Source: Oscillospiraceae bacterium (lineage in GTDB: Bacteria; Bacillota; Clostridia; Oscillospirales; Ruminococcaceae). From it: DNA of 64,000 nt. A program made the translations under genes and the position numbers. The stretch covers positions 62,001-126,000 of the forward strand of contig JAGAJN010000012.1 of NCBI GenBank assembly GCA_017828975.1, written 5' to 3'. Shown piece by piece: positions 41,085 through 50,439 of this stretch; the first letter of the stretch is position 1; each line of letters starts with the position of its first letter. The notes under the pieces were generated by a model. It saw only the letters and a list, made by a program, of their open reading frames with translations. It did no database searches and was not told the DNA's origin.

Positions 41085-42248
41085 TTAATTCAGGTCGATA
41101 TTTAGCCAATACCGATAGTCACAGTATTCCTCACCGGTGTAGATGCTGCCGTATTCGCTGTCGGTAAAGCTGCCGTTTTCCACCTTTTTACTGCCCATAT
41201 CAAATGAAATATATCTGCCGCCGAACACTTCGCAAGCCTCATTTTCATCGGATATACAGCCGTTCTCCATAAGTATATTTTTAAGCTCGTCAGAAGCGGG
41301 AACGCCCGCAACGCCGCAGTAGCAGTCCCGCTGTCCGTCACGGAAAAAGAGATTGCCGTGTCCGAAAAAGCCCGAATGGTCGTTGAAAAGCAAAGTTCCG
41401 TAAGGCGAATCGAAGCTGAGTCCGCAGCCCTCGGTTTCAAGCTTAGGCTTGCCGTCCTTGAAGCTGTAAATGGCAAAGTACGATGTTCCCGCTGTGTGAC
41501 CGCTTGTAAATGCGGCGTGGATAACTCCGTCGGAATAGTAAAGCAGGTCGGGTCTATAAAGTGTTTGCTGTGCCGCAGCTTCAAGCAGGAAAGCTTCGCC
41601 GCTGCTGTTTACATAAACGGGAATAAAAAACTCGGTGGTGCCGCTCCACTCCAGAAAATCATAGTGCAGAGGAATGGCGTAGATGAAAATATATTCTGTA
41701 TTTTCTCCGTCAAATTTGGCGTTTCGGGTCATAACAAGCCTTGGTTCGACTTGATAGTTCTCGCCCAGATATTCGAGATATGTATCGGAAAGAAAACTAA
41801 ACTCCTCTCCGATATAGGTGTAAACGCCGTCACTGTAATCAAACATTTTCTTGGCTTCCTCGGTAACGATCTTTACATATTCCGAGGACAGAACAGCGTC
41901 CAGAGCAGCTTTTTCGGCAGACTGCGGGACTTCATATTCATAGCTGTACAGGGGGTCGTAAACCGAATATTGCAGCGGGTCGGCATCATCAAAAGCATTT
42001 ATATGGTCAGACAGGTCAATGCTTTGCGGAACTTCGGTTTCTGCTTCGGACACGGTGGTTTCCTGTTGTGCTGTGGTTTCGGTGGCGGTCGTTTCAGCAG
42101 TCGTGGTTTCGGCGGTCGTTGTTTCCGCTGATGTTACCTCGGGGGTTACGGCTTCTGTCGCTGCAGCGGTATCAACGGTATCTCCCGAAACTCCGCAGGC
42201 GGTCAGCAAAAGCGCAAGGGACAGTATTGCGGCAAGTCGTTTTTTCAT
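41085..42248 (-). CDS. Secreted lipoprotein, unknown
   Basis: 387 residues: signal peptide and lipobox LLTAC (C18), a Thr/Glu/Ala-rich linker with repeated AETT units (about 25-75), then a globular domain of unknown family. It has many Tyr, Asp and Gly residues and two Cys-rich spots (DCYCGVAG) that may form disulfides. It lies 53 nt downstream of the Cache-GGDEF-EAL gene and may share its transcript; a hairpin lies between. No catalytic motif was recognised. Confidence 0.72.
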   Translation of the reverse strand: MKKRLAAILSLALLLTACGVSGDTVDTAAATEAVTPEVTSAETTTAETTTAETTATETTAQQETTVSEAETEVPQSIDLSDHINAFDDADPLQYSVYDPLYSYEYEVPQSAEKAALDAVLSSEYVKIVTEEAKKMFDYSDGVYTYIGEEFSFLSDTYLEYLGENYQVEPRLVMTRNAKFDGENTEYIFIYAIPLHYDFLEWSGTTEFFIPVYVNSSGEAFLLEAAAQQTLYRPDLLYYSDGVIHAAFTSGHTAGTSYFAIYSFKDGKPKLETEGCGLSFDSPYGTLLFNDHSGFFGHGNLFFRDGQRDCYCGVAGVPASDELKNILMENGCISDENEACEVFGGRYISFDMGSKKVENGSFTDSEYGSIYTGEEYCDYRYWLNIDLN

Positions 42249-42269
42249 AGCAATTCTCCTAAAACAAAC

Positions 42270-42295
42270 TTCTCCCCGCCAAGGGGCAGGGAGAA
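42270..42295 (-). terminator. Weak hairpin between Cache-GGDEF-EAL gene and lipoprotein
   Basis: TTCTCCC/GGGAGAA with an inner GCC/GGC pair, no clear U-run on the minus strand. It may be a partial terminator. Confidence 0.4.
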
Positions 42296-42301
42296 AATCA
42301 C

Positions 42302-44872
42302 TTATTCTTCATCGGGGGTGACGGTGGCTTCGGCAATTGCTTCTGCCTTTTTCTGCTCGTCCTTCTGCTTCTTTTCCTCACGCTCAACGGCAAGGATTCG
42401 CTCCTTTTCCGCCATATGCTCCTCGTCGGGCTTATGGAGAGCGTCGTATTTCTCGACAAACTCTATCATTTCGTCCTCACCGAGAGGCTTTGACATCAGG
42501 AAGCCCTGGATATAGTCGCACTTCATATCCCTCAGAGCATTGAACTGTCCCACAGTTTCAACGCCCTCCGCAACGGTCTTGATGTTCAGGTTGTGAACAA
42601 GGTCGATAATGGAGTCTGTGATAGCATAGTCCTTGCGGTTGGTGTAGATCTCGTCAACAAAGGATTTGTCAACCTTCAGGCACTTGATGGGGAAGTTTTT
42701 CAGATAGTTCAGGGACGAATATCCCGTACCGAAATCGTCCAGAGCAAGGGAAATTCCCAAGTCGCAGATCTGATTGAAAATGTCGCTGCTGTTGTTGGTG
42801 AAGTCTATCAGAGTGCTTTCGGTTATTTCTATCTGAATGAATTTCGGGTTTATCTTGGTTATTTCCAGAACACGCTTAACGTGGTCGAGATAGTTGGATT
42901 TTTTCAGTTGGACGGGTGATGCGTTTATGGAGATCATCAGGTCCTTGTGGCACTTATTGTAAAGCTTTTTCTGGAAGCGGCAGGCGGACTCAAATATCCA
43001 TGTGCCGATGGGAATGATAGCGCCCGTTTCCTCTGCGATATTGATAAATTCATCGGGAGGGACAAAGCCCAGCTCCTCGGAATTCCATCTGATAAGCACC
43101 TCAAAGCCGTAAATATCGCCTGTCTGCGTCGAGATGATAGGCTGATAGTTAAGGAACAGCTCGCCCTTGTCCAGAGCGGAGTTGAGCTGCTGGGAAATGG
43201 CGGATTTGCTGACGATCTTCTTGTGGAGCTTGTTGTTGAAGTAAGCAACTCTGCCCTTGCCCCGTTCCTTTGCCTTCTGAACGGCAATATCAGCGTCACG
43301 GATAAGCATATCCGCTGTAACATCGTCCTCGGGATACACGGAGATACCGATGGAATACTTGATATAGATAGGGTCGCCCAGCACGGTAATTGGGTTGTCA
43401 AACTGCGTCTTCAGCTTGGAAACAGCTTCGATGATACCGTCGTTGTTTTCACCGATCTTCAGCAGGACAACGAACTCGTCGCCGCTGAAACGTGCGGTTT
43501 TCGTCCCCTCGCTCAGAGATAGGGACAGCCTTTCCGCGAAGGTTATGAGTACCTGGTCGCCGTAGCTGTGACCGAGGGTGTCGTTTATCCATTTGAAGTT
43601 GTCGATATCAAGGAAAAGTATGGCGAATCTGCTCTTTTCCTCCGAACAGGTGACAATGCTGTCCGCAACTATCTCAAAGAATTTCTGACGGTTGATAAGC
43701 CCTGTCAGCTGGTCAAGGTTGGAGTATTTGTCAATAAGCCCGGTCTTGGTGTGAAGCTGCTCGGCAAGGTCGTCAATACCCGAACCGATAATTCCCAGCT
43801 CGTTTTTGGACGCAGATTTTATTCTTGCGGAATAGGTGCCGCTGTTGATTATGTTAAGACCCGTGGTTATATCACCGATAGGCTTAGACTCGTTTTTGAT
43901 GATATTTGCCGTAATGATAAACATGATTATGAACAGGCAGGAAAGGATTCCGATCTCCTGCATAAACAGTCTGTTCATATTTCCGTTCATAACATTTCCG
44001 TCAAAGAGAATGACCGTGTTCCAGCCGGTAACGCTGCTTCGGTCAAAGTTTACGTAGTGAGTAACGTTTCCGATAGTCAGCGGCTCGGAACCCGATGAGA
44101 TGGATGATCTGGAAATGACAGATGCGACCTCGGGGGTGTCAATACCGAAGATCCTGTTAAATTCGGCACTTGACGGGGCATAGATAATGCTGTTGTTTGA
44201 TGAGATAAGCAGGGGATAGCTGCCGTTTATTGCTGAATATGCGTCAAGATTGCCGAAGAGCGCCTTGCTGTCTATCTCAATACCGGCATATCCGATGATA
44301 TTCCTGTTTGCCGCAACTGTGCGGACTATGGTAACGACCGCTTCCGTGGCAATAATTCCCTGGGAATCGTTGGAGAACCAATAGTAGGAATCGGACTGAT
44401 TGGAGATAAGGGGGGTGTACCAGCTTCTCCCTGTATGTTCGAATTCGTCGGCGGACATATAAATGCCGTTGCTGCCGAGCATATTGCCGCCCTTGTCGCT
44501 GACTATCCATGCGCCTTTGATATCCCCGTCGTATTCGTTTACACTGTCAAGAAGCGCATAGACAACGTTTGCCGTGTCAAGGGGTCTTTCGGAGCCTTCC
44601 TTATCTGCCATAAGATAATCCTGAACAGACCTGTTAGAGGTGAGCATACGCAGCGGAGATACCTTGGAGGTCATATATTCGTCCACGGCGGCGGAAACCG
44701 AGCCGCTGGTGCTTCTCAGATTTTTCTCCGTATCGGAGATTATGTACATTCTGGTCAGCATATAGGTGATAAGCCCGAAACAAGCCAGCAGAACCAGGTA
44801 TATCAGGACAAATTTAAAAACTATCCTGCGCACAAAGCTTGTATTTAGGAATCCCTTAAATCGCTTTATCAT
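42302..44872 (-). CDS. Cache-HAMP-GGDEF-EAL c-di-GMP receptor enzyme
   Basis: 856 residues: a membrane helix at about 20-40, a large external Cache-type sensor domain (about 45-305), a second helix (about 306-326), a HAMP linker, then GGDEF with SGDEF at 463-467 (a variant seen in active cyclases) preceded by FLDIDNFKWINDTLGH, and an EAL domain whose motif reads EVL at 591-593 with DDFGTG, KVDKSF and EGVE kept. So both activities are possible. The C-terminal tail is Glu/Lys-rich. Signal unknown. Confidence 0.9.
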   Translation of the reverse strand: MIKRFKGFLNTSFVRRIVFKFVLIYLVLLACFGLITYMLTRMYIISDTEKNLRSTSGSVSAAVDEYMTSKVSPLRMLTSNRSVQDYLMADKEGSERPLDTANVVYALLDSVNEYDGDIKGAWIVSDKGGNMLGSNGIYMSADEFEHTGRSWYTPLISNQSDSYYWFSNDSQGIIATEAVVTIVRTVAANRNIIGYAGIEIDSKALFGNLDAYSAINGSYPLLISSNNSIIYAPSSAEFNRIFGIDTPEVASVISRSSISSGSEPLTIGNVTHYVNFDRSSVTGWNTVILFDGNVMNGNMNRLFMQEIGILSCLFIIMFIITANIIKNESKPIGDITTGLNIINSGTYSARIKSASKNELGIIGSGIDDLAEQLHTKTGLIDKYSNLDQLTGLINRQKFFEIVADSIVTCSEEKSRFAILFLDIDNFKWINDTLGHSYGDQVLITFAERLSLSLSEGTKTARFSGDEFVVLLKIGENNDGIIEAVSKLKTQFDNPITVLGDPIYIKYSIGISVYPEDDVTADMLIRDADIAVQKAKERGKGRVAYFNNKLHKKIVSKSAISQQLNSALDKGELFLNYQPIISTQTGDIYGFEVLIRWNSEELGFVPPDEFINIAEETGAIIPIGTWIFESACRFQKKLYNKCHKDLMISINASPVQLKKSNYLDHVKRVLEITKINPKFIQIEITESTLIDFTNNSSDIFNQICDLGISLALDDFGTGYSSLNYLKNFPIKCLKVDKSFVDEIYTNRKDYAITDSIIDLVHNLNIKTVAEGVETVGQFNALRDMKCDYIQGFLMSKPLGEDEMIEFVEKYDALHKPDEEHMAEKERILAVEREEKKQKDEQKKAEAIAEATVTPDEE

Positions 44873-44953
44873 TAAGTTTTCCTCCCGGAAACATTAGAAT
44901 TCAGTATAATTTCCATTATGTGGAAATGCACTAAACAAGATTTTCTTATTTTT

Positions 44954-44981
44954 ATTATACCATAAAAAATACAAAATTCAA
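44954..44981 (-). promoter_or_regulatory. Promoter of the Cache-GGDEF-EAL gene
   Basis: Minus-strand TTGAAT (44976-44981), 16-nt spacer, TATAAT (44954-44959) with an upstream TG. Confidence 0.65.
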
Positions 44982-45135
44982 ACATTTTTATAACATTAGT
45001 TTCAAATTCGTCATTTCACATAAATTTTACAACTTCACCTTGTGGAATTTGCCGTTATAGTCGAAACAGGACGATCTTTTGCGGCAATTGGTAAAAATTG
45101 TCCGCCAAAAATCCGAAAAATCTGCGGAATTTCCA

Positions 45136-45164
45136 TTGACTTGAAAAGCAAAATGTTATATAAT
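45136..45164 (+). promoter_or_regulatory. Promoter of the GHL10 lipoprotein gene
   Basis: TTGACT (45136-45141), 17-nt spacer, TATAAT (45159-45164). It lies inside the longer open frame, which rules out any start before about 45171. Confidence 0.85.
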
Positions 45165-45203
45165 AAGTATAGAGAAATTTTATGGTATTTCGGGCGGTAT
45201 CAG

Positions 45204-46898
45204 ATGAAGGATAGATTCGGTATTTCACTAAGCGGCAGAAGATTTTTTATATGCGGAGCGGCTTTTTCGGCGGCTCTTTGTTTGCTGTGCGGCTGTAAGG
45301 ATATTGACAGTCAGTCGGGCAATTTGGTAACTGCCGCAACCGCCTCGGAGCTTGTGACAACTGCGTCTGTTTCCGAGGATACGGCAACGGCTTTGACCGA
45401 GAAAACAACGGAAGCTCCCTCGGAAGATACGGCAGCGGATTTTACCGAAGTATCAGCGGAAGAAACGACAGAGGAGCAAACTGCGGCATCTGCCGAAGCC
45501 GACTCCGAGCAAACCACCTCGGAAGAAGTCACATCGACCGCCGAAACGACCGTAGAACAGACGACAGCCAAAGAACAGACCACCACGGAACAGACAACAG
45601 CCACAGAGCAGACCACCACGGAGCAGACGACAACCACAGAGCAGACCACCACGACCGCAGAACAAACAACCACAGAAACCGAGATAACAACCGCTGCGGA
45701 AACGACCGTGACATCTGCTGCCGAAACCACTTCGGTGACGGAGTCCATGGCGGCTGCGGAGATCACCGAATATTTTCAGGCAAACAGATACAACGCTTTG
45801 AATTTTGCCGAGCAGAAGGGTTTCTGGATAAGCTATCTGGAATTCGACCATATGCTGAAAAACAAGTCGAAGGCGGAGTTTACCGCTGAGATAGAGCGGT
45901 GCTTTGACAATGTTAAGGCACTGGGCTTTAACACGGTGTATACCCATGTCAGGGCGTTTGGCGACGCTTACTATGACTCCTCGCTTTTCCCTGCTACCAA
46001 TCGGTTTAACGGCACCTATGGCGTGTCGGGGGGCTTTGACCCGCTGAAGATAATGATTCAGGCAGCCCATGACAGGGGGCTTTCCATTCATGCCTGGATA
46101 AATCCCATGAGGCTTATGTCCGAAAGCGACATAGGCAGCATTTCCACGAAATATAAGATAGGCGAGTGGTACGCTTCCGATACCCTTCGGGGGCAGTATA
46201 TCGTCAAGGTCAACGGAACATGGTATCTCAATCCCGGATATAAGGCGACTGTTCAGCTGATAGCGGACGGCGTTTCAGAGATAGTTTCCAATTACAATGT
46301 TGACGGCGTTCAGATAGATGACTATTTCTATCCCACCACCGAGGCTTATTTCGACAAAGCAGCATATGCCGCTTCGGGTACGGGCAAAGGTCTGTCCGAA
46401 TGGAGAATGGGCATTATCAACAATATGGTAAGGCAGCTTTATTCGGCTGTGAAATCCTCCAACCCTACGGCGGTTTTCGGTATTTCTCCCCAGGGAAGCA
46501 TCGAAAATAATTACAACGACCTGTATGCAGATGTTAAGACATGGTGCTCTTCAAGCGGATATGTTGACTACATTCTGCCGCAGATATACTATGGCTTCAA
46601 TAACTCCACTCTGCCCTACAAGGACACCTGCCTTGCGTGGAGCAAAATGGTCACAAGCCCTTCCGTCAAGCTGGTCATCGGTCTGGCACCTTATAAGATA
46701 GGTACGTCGGACAACTGGGCAGGTGACGGCAAATATGAATGGGCAAATTCCACCGACACCCTTGCCCGTCAGATGAGCTATGCACAAACGCTTTCAAACT
46801 ACGGCGGTGTTGCCATGTACCGCTATGATTCGCTGTTTGCGCCTTCAAATGATGTGGCAAAGGCGGTAAATGCGGAGCTTTCCAATATTCCGAGATGA
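45204..46898 (+). CDS. GHL10-type glycoside hydrolase-like lipoprotein (DUF187/UPF0748 family)
   Basis: 564 residues: signal peptide with lipobox at LLCGC, a long Thr/Glu/Ala-rich linker with TTEQTT repeats (about 40-190), then a TIM-barrel of the GHL10/YngK family. Typical segments: GFWISYLEFDHML, NTVYTHVRAFGDA, IHAWINPMR, VDGVQIDDYFYP and DYILPQIYYGF. Such domains are thought to hydrolyse a peptidoglycan- or wall-derived substrate. ATG 45204 (MKDRFGISL) is the first start after the promoter; its site GGGCGG is weak. Followed by a second GHL10-like gene. Confidence 0.85.
   Translation: MKDRFGISLSGRRFFICGAAFSAALCLLCGCKDIDSQSGNLVTAATASELVTTASVSEDTATALTEKTTEAPSEDTAADFTEVSAEETTEEQTAASAEADSEQTTSEEVTSTAETTVEQTTAKEQTTTEQTTATEQTTTEQTTTTEQTTTTAEQTTTETEITTAAETTVTSAAETTSVTESMAAAEITEYFQANRYNALNFAEQKGFWISYLEFDHMLKNKSKAEFTAEIERCFDNVKALGFNTVYTHVRAFGDAYYDSSLFPATNRFNGTYGVSGGFDPLKIMIQAAHDRGLSIHAWINPMRLMSESDIGSISTKYKIGEWYASDTLRGQYIVKVNGTWYLNPGYKATVQLIADGVSEIVSNYNVDGVQIDDYFYPTTEAYFDKAAYAASGTGKGLSEWRMGIINNMVRQLYSAVKSSNPTAVFGISPQGSIENNYNDLYADVKTWCSSSGYVDYILPQIYYGFNNSTLPYKDTCLAWSKMVTSPSVKLVIGLAPYKIGTSDNWAGDGKYEWANSTDTLARQMSYAQTLSNYGGVAMYRYDSLFAPSNDVAKAVNAELSNIPR
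45540..45690 (+). repeat. Low-complexity Thr/Glu/Gln-coding tandem repeats
   Basis: Near-33-bp repeats encoding EQTTTEQTT-type units in the linker of the GHL10 lipoprotein. They can give length variation by slippage and cause artefactual open frames on the other strand. Confidence 0.85.
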
Positions 46899-46900
46899 TA

Positions 46901-46919
46901 CGGGGGAGCTGCTCCCCCG
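46901..46919 (+). other. GC-rich hairpin between the two GHL10 genes
   Basis: Perfect 8-bp stem (CGGGGGAG/CTCCCCCG), 3-nt loop, starting 2 nt after the lipoprotein stop. Without a U-run it may stabilise the mRNA end or attenuate read-through into the next gene. Confidence 0.55.
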
Positions 46920-47001
46920 ATATATAATGGTATTCCCGATAAAGAAAAATAAGGGAAACCGAATTGTGTGCAGAACAAGTATCAAGAAAGGACTGAGCAA
47001 A

Positions 47002-50000
47002 TTGAAAACAAAGAGAAAACTATCGGCTTTTTTTGCAAAAATTTTGTCGGTTTTTCTGTGTGCGGGGCTTTTTGTGCCGATTTTCGGGGAAACCTCCTCT
47101 GCTGTCATTACAGCGAGGGCTGAACAGGCGGCAAACTATGAGGAAGTCCCTCTGCCCGAGGAAAACCGTGACGAGGACTTGGAGGAATTCGTTGAGCCTG
47201 AGTATGCTCCCGCATTTTCTCTGCCCGACAATATGAGAGGTGTCTGCGTTACTCCCGGGGTTGATTACGGCGTCCCCAATGAGGACGGTTCGGAGAAATC
47301 TCCCGAGGAGCTGTCCGCCGAGGCTGAGTCGCTGATGGACAGAGTGTCCGCAAATCAGCTGAACACCGTTATCATCAGGACGGATGACGGGGAAAATGCC
47401 TTTTACAGCTCGGACATCAATCAGACCGTGGAAACGCCTGTTATTGAGTATGCCATTGAAGCTGCCAAAGACAGGGGATTTTACGTTTTCCTGTTCTATG
47501 ACATCAATTTTGCTCTGGGCAGACTTTCCGATATGGAGCTGCAGGACAGGATAGATTCCCTGGCTATAAGCGCACACACATTTACTGTAAAATATCCCGT
47601 TGACGGCATTATTCTGGACGGATACTATTCATCAAAATCGGGAACGAGCTACGATGATTATATGAAAAACGGCTCGTCTATCGGCTTTGACAACTGGCTG
47701 CTGGACAACGGCGCTTACGTTTTCAGCCTTGTTTCCGACGCTATGAGAAAGACCAATAACCGTGTTCCCGTGGGAATTTCCATAAGAGATGTCTGGGCAA
47801 ATTACACCACCGAGGAAAACGGCTCACTTACCGCAGAAGGCTTTCAGGCGCTGACCGACGGTTATGCGGACACCTTGGGCTATATCAAAAACGGCTGTGC
47901 GGATTTCATTTTCCTGCGTCAAAAGGGGTCGCTGTCCGACTCGTCCGTGCCCTTTGAGGAGATACTGAGATGGTGGTCGGAGCCTGCAAAGGAAGCAAAC
48001 ATTCCCATCTACGTCAACCATATCAACGAAAGGATATGCACCGATTATGAGGGCTGGGCATCTCCCGATGAACTGGTAAAGCAGGTCATCAAGACCGACG
48101 ATTACCCCGTATGCAAGGGAAATGTGTTCAACTCTCTGCCTTCGCTGGAGGCAAATCTCGGTTCGTCAACTACCGTTCTTGTTAAGCATTTCAACGACCA
48201 GATAGATGTTGAGGGACTGAATTCCGAGCTGGAAATGACGCTCCCCAATTCCACCACATTTACGACCGAGGAGCCGACAGTCACATTCGCAGGTTCCTTT
48301 GACCCGAATTTTCCTATTTTCTTCCAGGACTGCCCTGTTGTGCTGAATGAGGCGGGACGTTTCTACTACGTCCTTGACCTTGAAGTGGGCGTGAATACCT
48401 TTAAATGGCAGAGCAAGGCAAAGGTCATTACCTATAAGATAACCCGCACCGTTCAGGTATTAAAGGACATTGAGCCTGCCGATGCCACTATGTACATTGA
48501 GGAGCAGTCAACGGTAAATCTCAGTGCGGTAGCTTACAAGGGCTCCACCGTTACGGCATCTGTAAACGGCAAGAGCATCACCCTTAAACCTCAGGACGCT
48601 TCGGGCGACATTGACCCTAACTCCAACTATGTTAAATATGTGGGAACTTACACCGCTCCCAAGGGTCAGGTGGGTAAGGACATCGACCTTGGAAATGTAA
48701 AGATATATGCGTCCTATCCTACCAAAACTCAGACCTTTACCGAATCGAGGACGGGAAGCCATATTATCGTAAACGCCCTCCCCGAGATACAGAATGACTA
48801 TGAGGGAAGCCTTTTGCAGGTGAAGAACAACAACACCATGGTTTACCCCTACAAGACCACCAACAGCGAGGCTGCGCCCAGTATGTCAAGGCTTCCTGCG
48901 GGTACGCTTGACTATCTGGTGAAGTCCGTTACCTACGGCGGTACGGAGTATTATCTGACCAATTCGGGCAAGCGTCTGAAAAAATCGGACGTTTATGTTC
49001 TGGCAAATGAGCCGCTGGGTTCCAACAGGCTGACCGTTTCCTCAATTGCCAAGGACGGTACCGACACGGTCATCAAGTTTGACCTGGCAAGGAAGATACC
49101 GTTCAATGTCAGCTACACGAACATTGCCTATACATCGGGCGGAAACGGGGATTTCTACGTAAACTCCTTTAATGTGCCGTCCATCTCCATAACCTTTGAC
49201 TACATAACCTCTCTCGGTACGGGAGATATTACCTTCCCCGACACTTCAATGTTCACAAAGGGCATATGGGACAGTTTCCAGTCGGGAAATATGACCAAAT
49301 ACCGCCTTACTCTGCAGCTGCGTCAGAAGGGCATTTATGCGGGCATGAAGGCAAGCTATAACGATGCGGGACAGCTTGTGTTCCGTTTCAACGGCTATGA
49401 AACAGGCGTAAAGGGTGCGACTATCGTTATCGACCCCGGTCACGGAAATACGGGACGTGACGCTTTCGACCCGGGTGCGGTAGGTCATGTCGTTGAGCAG
49501 GAGATAAATCTTGCATTGGCTAAGCTGGTCGAGAAAAAGCTTTCCGCCGAGGGTGCGAATGTTATCCGATACCACACCGAAACAGACACCTATCCCACCG
49601 AAGAACGCTCCAACACTGCAAGGCAGTATAAGCCCGATCTGTTTATTTCCATTCACTGCAATAAGGCGGGCGAAACGGCGTTCGGTACTGAGGCTTACTA
49701 TTTCACGTCCTTCAGTCAGCCGCTGGCGGATTGTGTTTCCAAGTCGCTGGGAAATTATCTCACGAAAAATGTCAACGGCAAGGACTCCAACCGAGGAGCA
49801 AAGTATAATGTCTTCTGGGTGACCTTGCAGCAGGAGTTCCCGTCAATACTTATCGAAACGGCATTCGTTTCCAACTACACCGAAGCAATGGCAATGGCGA
49901 ACGCCACGCATCAGGACGGTATTGCAAATGCCATAGTTACGGGCATCAAGAACTATTTCGCACTTAACGGCTGCAATCCCTACGGTTCGGGAACAGGTTC

Positions 50001-50292
50001 GGCAGACGGCGCCGATTTGCCCGACAGCGGTGTATCTTCCGATGATATGGTGACCACAGAGCCTACCAAGCCCGAGGAGGAGCAGACGGAGGCTGAGTCC
50101 ACGGAAACGTCCGAGGAGCCGACGGAAACGGAGCTTCCTCCCGAGTCCGACAGCTCCGAGGAAACTCTCCCGACCTTTGAGGAGAATACCGAAACCGCCC
50201 CGCCGCCCGAAGAAACCACATCTCCCTTTGAAGAAACCACCTTTGACCCTAACAGTCTGCTGGACAATTTCTGGGGGACAGAGTTCGGTTAA
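47002..50292 (+). CDS. Large cell-wall enzyme: GHL10-like domain fused to N-acetylmuramoyl-L-alanine amidase
   Basis: 1096 residues from TTG 47002, which has AAAGGA 9 nt upstream and yields a clean signal peptide (LSAFFAKILSVFLCAGLF). After an acidic stretch comes a GHL10-like TIM barrel (about 75-370: GVCVTPGVDYG, VDGIILDGYYSS, ADFIFLRQ), several beta-rich modules (about 380-780), an Amidase_3 domain (about 805-990: VIDPGHG, EQEINLALAKLVE, SIHCN, catalytic E in LIETAFVSN) and an acidic Pro/Glu/Thr-rich tail. Zinc ligands H, E, H are all present. It follows a GHL10 lipoprotein by about 100 nt. Confidence 0.85.
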   Translation: MKTKRKLSAFFAKILSVFLCAGLFVPIFGETSSAVITARAEQAANYEEVPLPEENRDEDLEEFVEPEYAPAFSLPDNMRGVCVTPGVDYGVPNEDGSEKSPEELSAEAESLMDRVSANQLNTVIIRTDDGENAFYSSDINQTVETPVIEYAIEAAKDRGFYVFLFYDINFALGRLSDMELQDRIDSLAISAHTFTVKYPVDGIILDGYYSSKSGTSYDDYMKNGSSIGFDNWLLDNGAYVFSLVSDAMRKTNNRVPVGISIRDVWANYTTEENGSLTAEGFQALTDGYADTLGYIKNGCADFIFLRQKGSLSDSSVPFEEILRWWSEPAKEANIPIYVNHINERICTDYEGWASPDELVKQVIKTDDYPVCKGNVFNSLPSLEANLGSSTTVLVKHFNDQIDVEGLNSELEMTLPNSTTFTTEEPTVTFAGSFDPNFPIFFQDCPVVLNEAGRFYYVLDLEVGVNTFKWQSKAKVITYKITRTVQVLKDIEPADATMYIEEQSTVNLSAVAYKGSTVTASVNGKSITLKPQDASGDIDPNSNYVKYVGTYTAPKGQVGKDIDLGNVKIYASYPTKTQTFTESRTGSHIIVNALPEIQNDYEGSLLQVKNNNTMVYPYKTTNSEAAPSMSRLPAGTLDYLVKSVTYGGTEYYLTNSGKRLKKSDVYVLANEPLGSNRLTVSSIAKDGTDTVIKFDLARKIPFNVSYTNIAYTSGGNGDFYVNSFNVPSISITFDYITSLGTGDITFPDTSMFTKGIWDSFQSGNMTKYRLTLQLRQKGIYAGMKASYNDAGQLVFRFNGYETGVKGATIVIDPGHGNTGRDAFDPGAVGHVVEQEINLALAKLVEKKLSAEGANVIRYHTETDTYPTEERSNTARQYKPDLFISIHCNKAGETAFGTEAYYFTSFSQPLADCVSKSLGNYLTKNVNGKDSNRGAKYNVFWVTLQQEFPSILIETAFVSNYTEAMAMANATHQDGIANAIVTGIKNYFALNGCNPYGSGTGSADGADLPDSGVSSDDMVTTEPTKPEEEQTEAESTETSEEPTETELPPESDSSEETLPTFEENTETAPPPEETTSPFEETTFDPNSLLDNFWGTEFG

Positions 50293-50321
50293 TTGATTTG
50301 ATCGGTATTTCCTAAAAAAAC

Positions 50322-50358
50322 AAACGCCTTTTTCCCGAATAAGGAAAGAGGCGTTTTT
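50322..50358 (+). terminator. Terminator of the GHL10-amidase unit
   Basis: Stem of about 14 bp (AAACGCCTTTTTCC with GGAAAGAGGCGTTT, one G-U pair) followed by T residues, 30 nt after the stop. Confidence 0.85.
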
Positions 50359-50439
50359 GCTCAAAACATCAAGAATTCTTTCTTTGCTTATGGTATTATA
50401 ATTACAGAGGGACCTCAAATATACATCATCGGTGATAAT

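Noticed and set aside
45540-45690. Possible CRISPR or satellite array
   Set aside because: Repeats are coding, imperfect, about 33 bp with no unique spacers; they encode a Thr/Glu linker.
45311-45766. Val/Ser-rich minus-strand frame
   Set aside because: It is the reverse of the Thr/Glu-coding repeat linker of the GHL10 lipoprotein.
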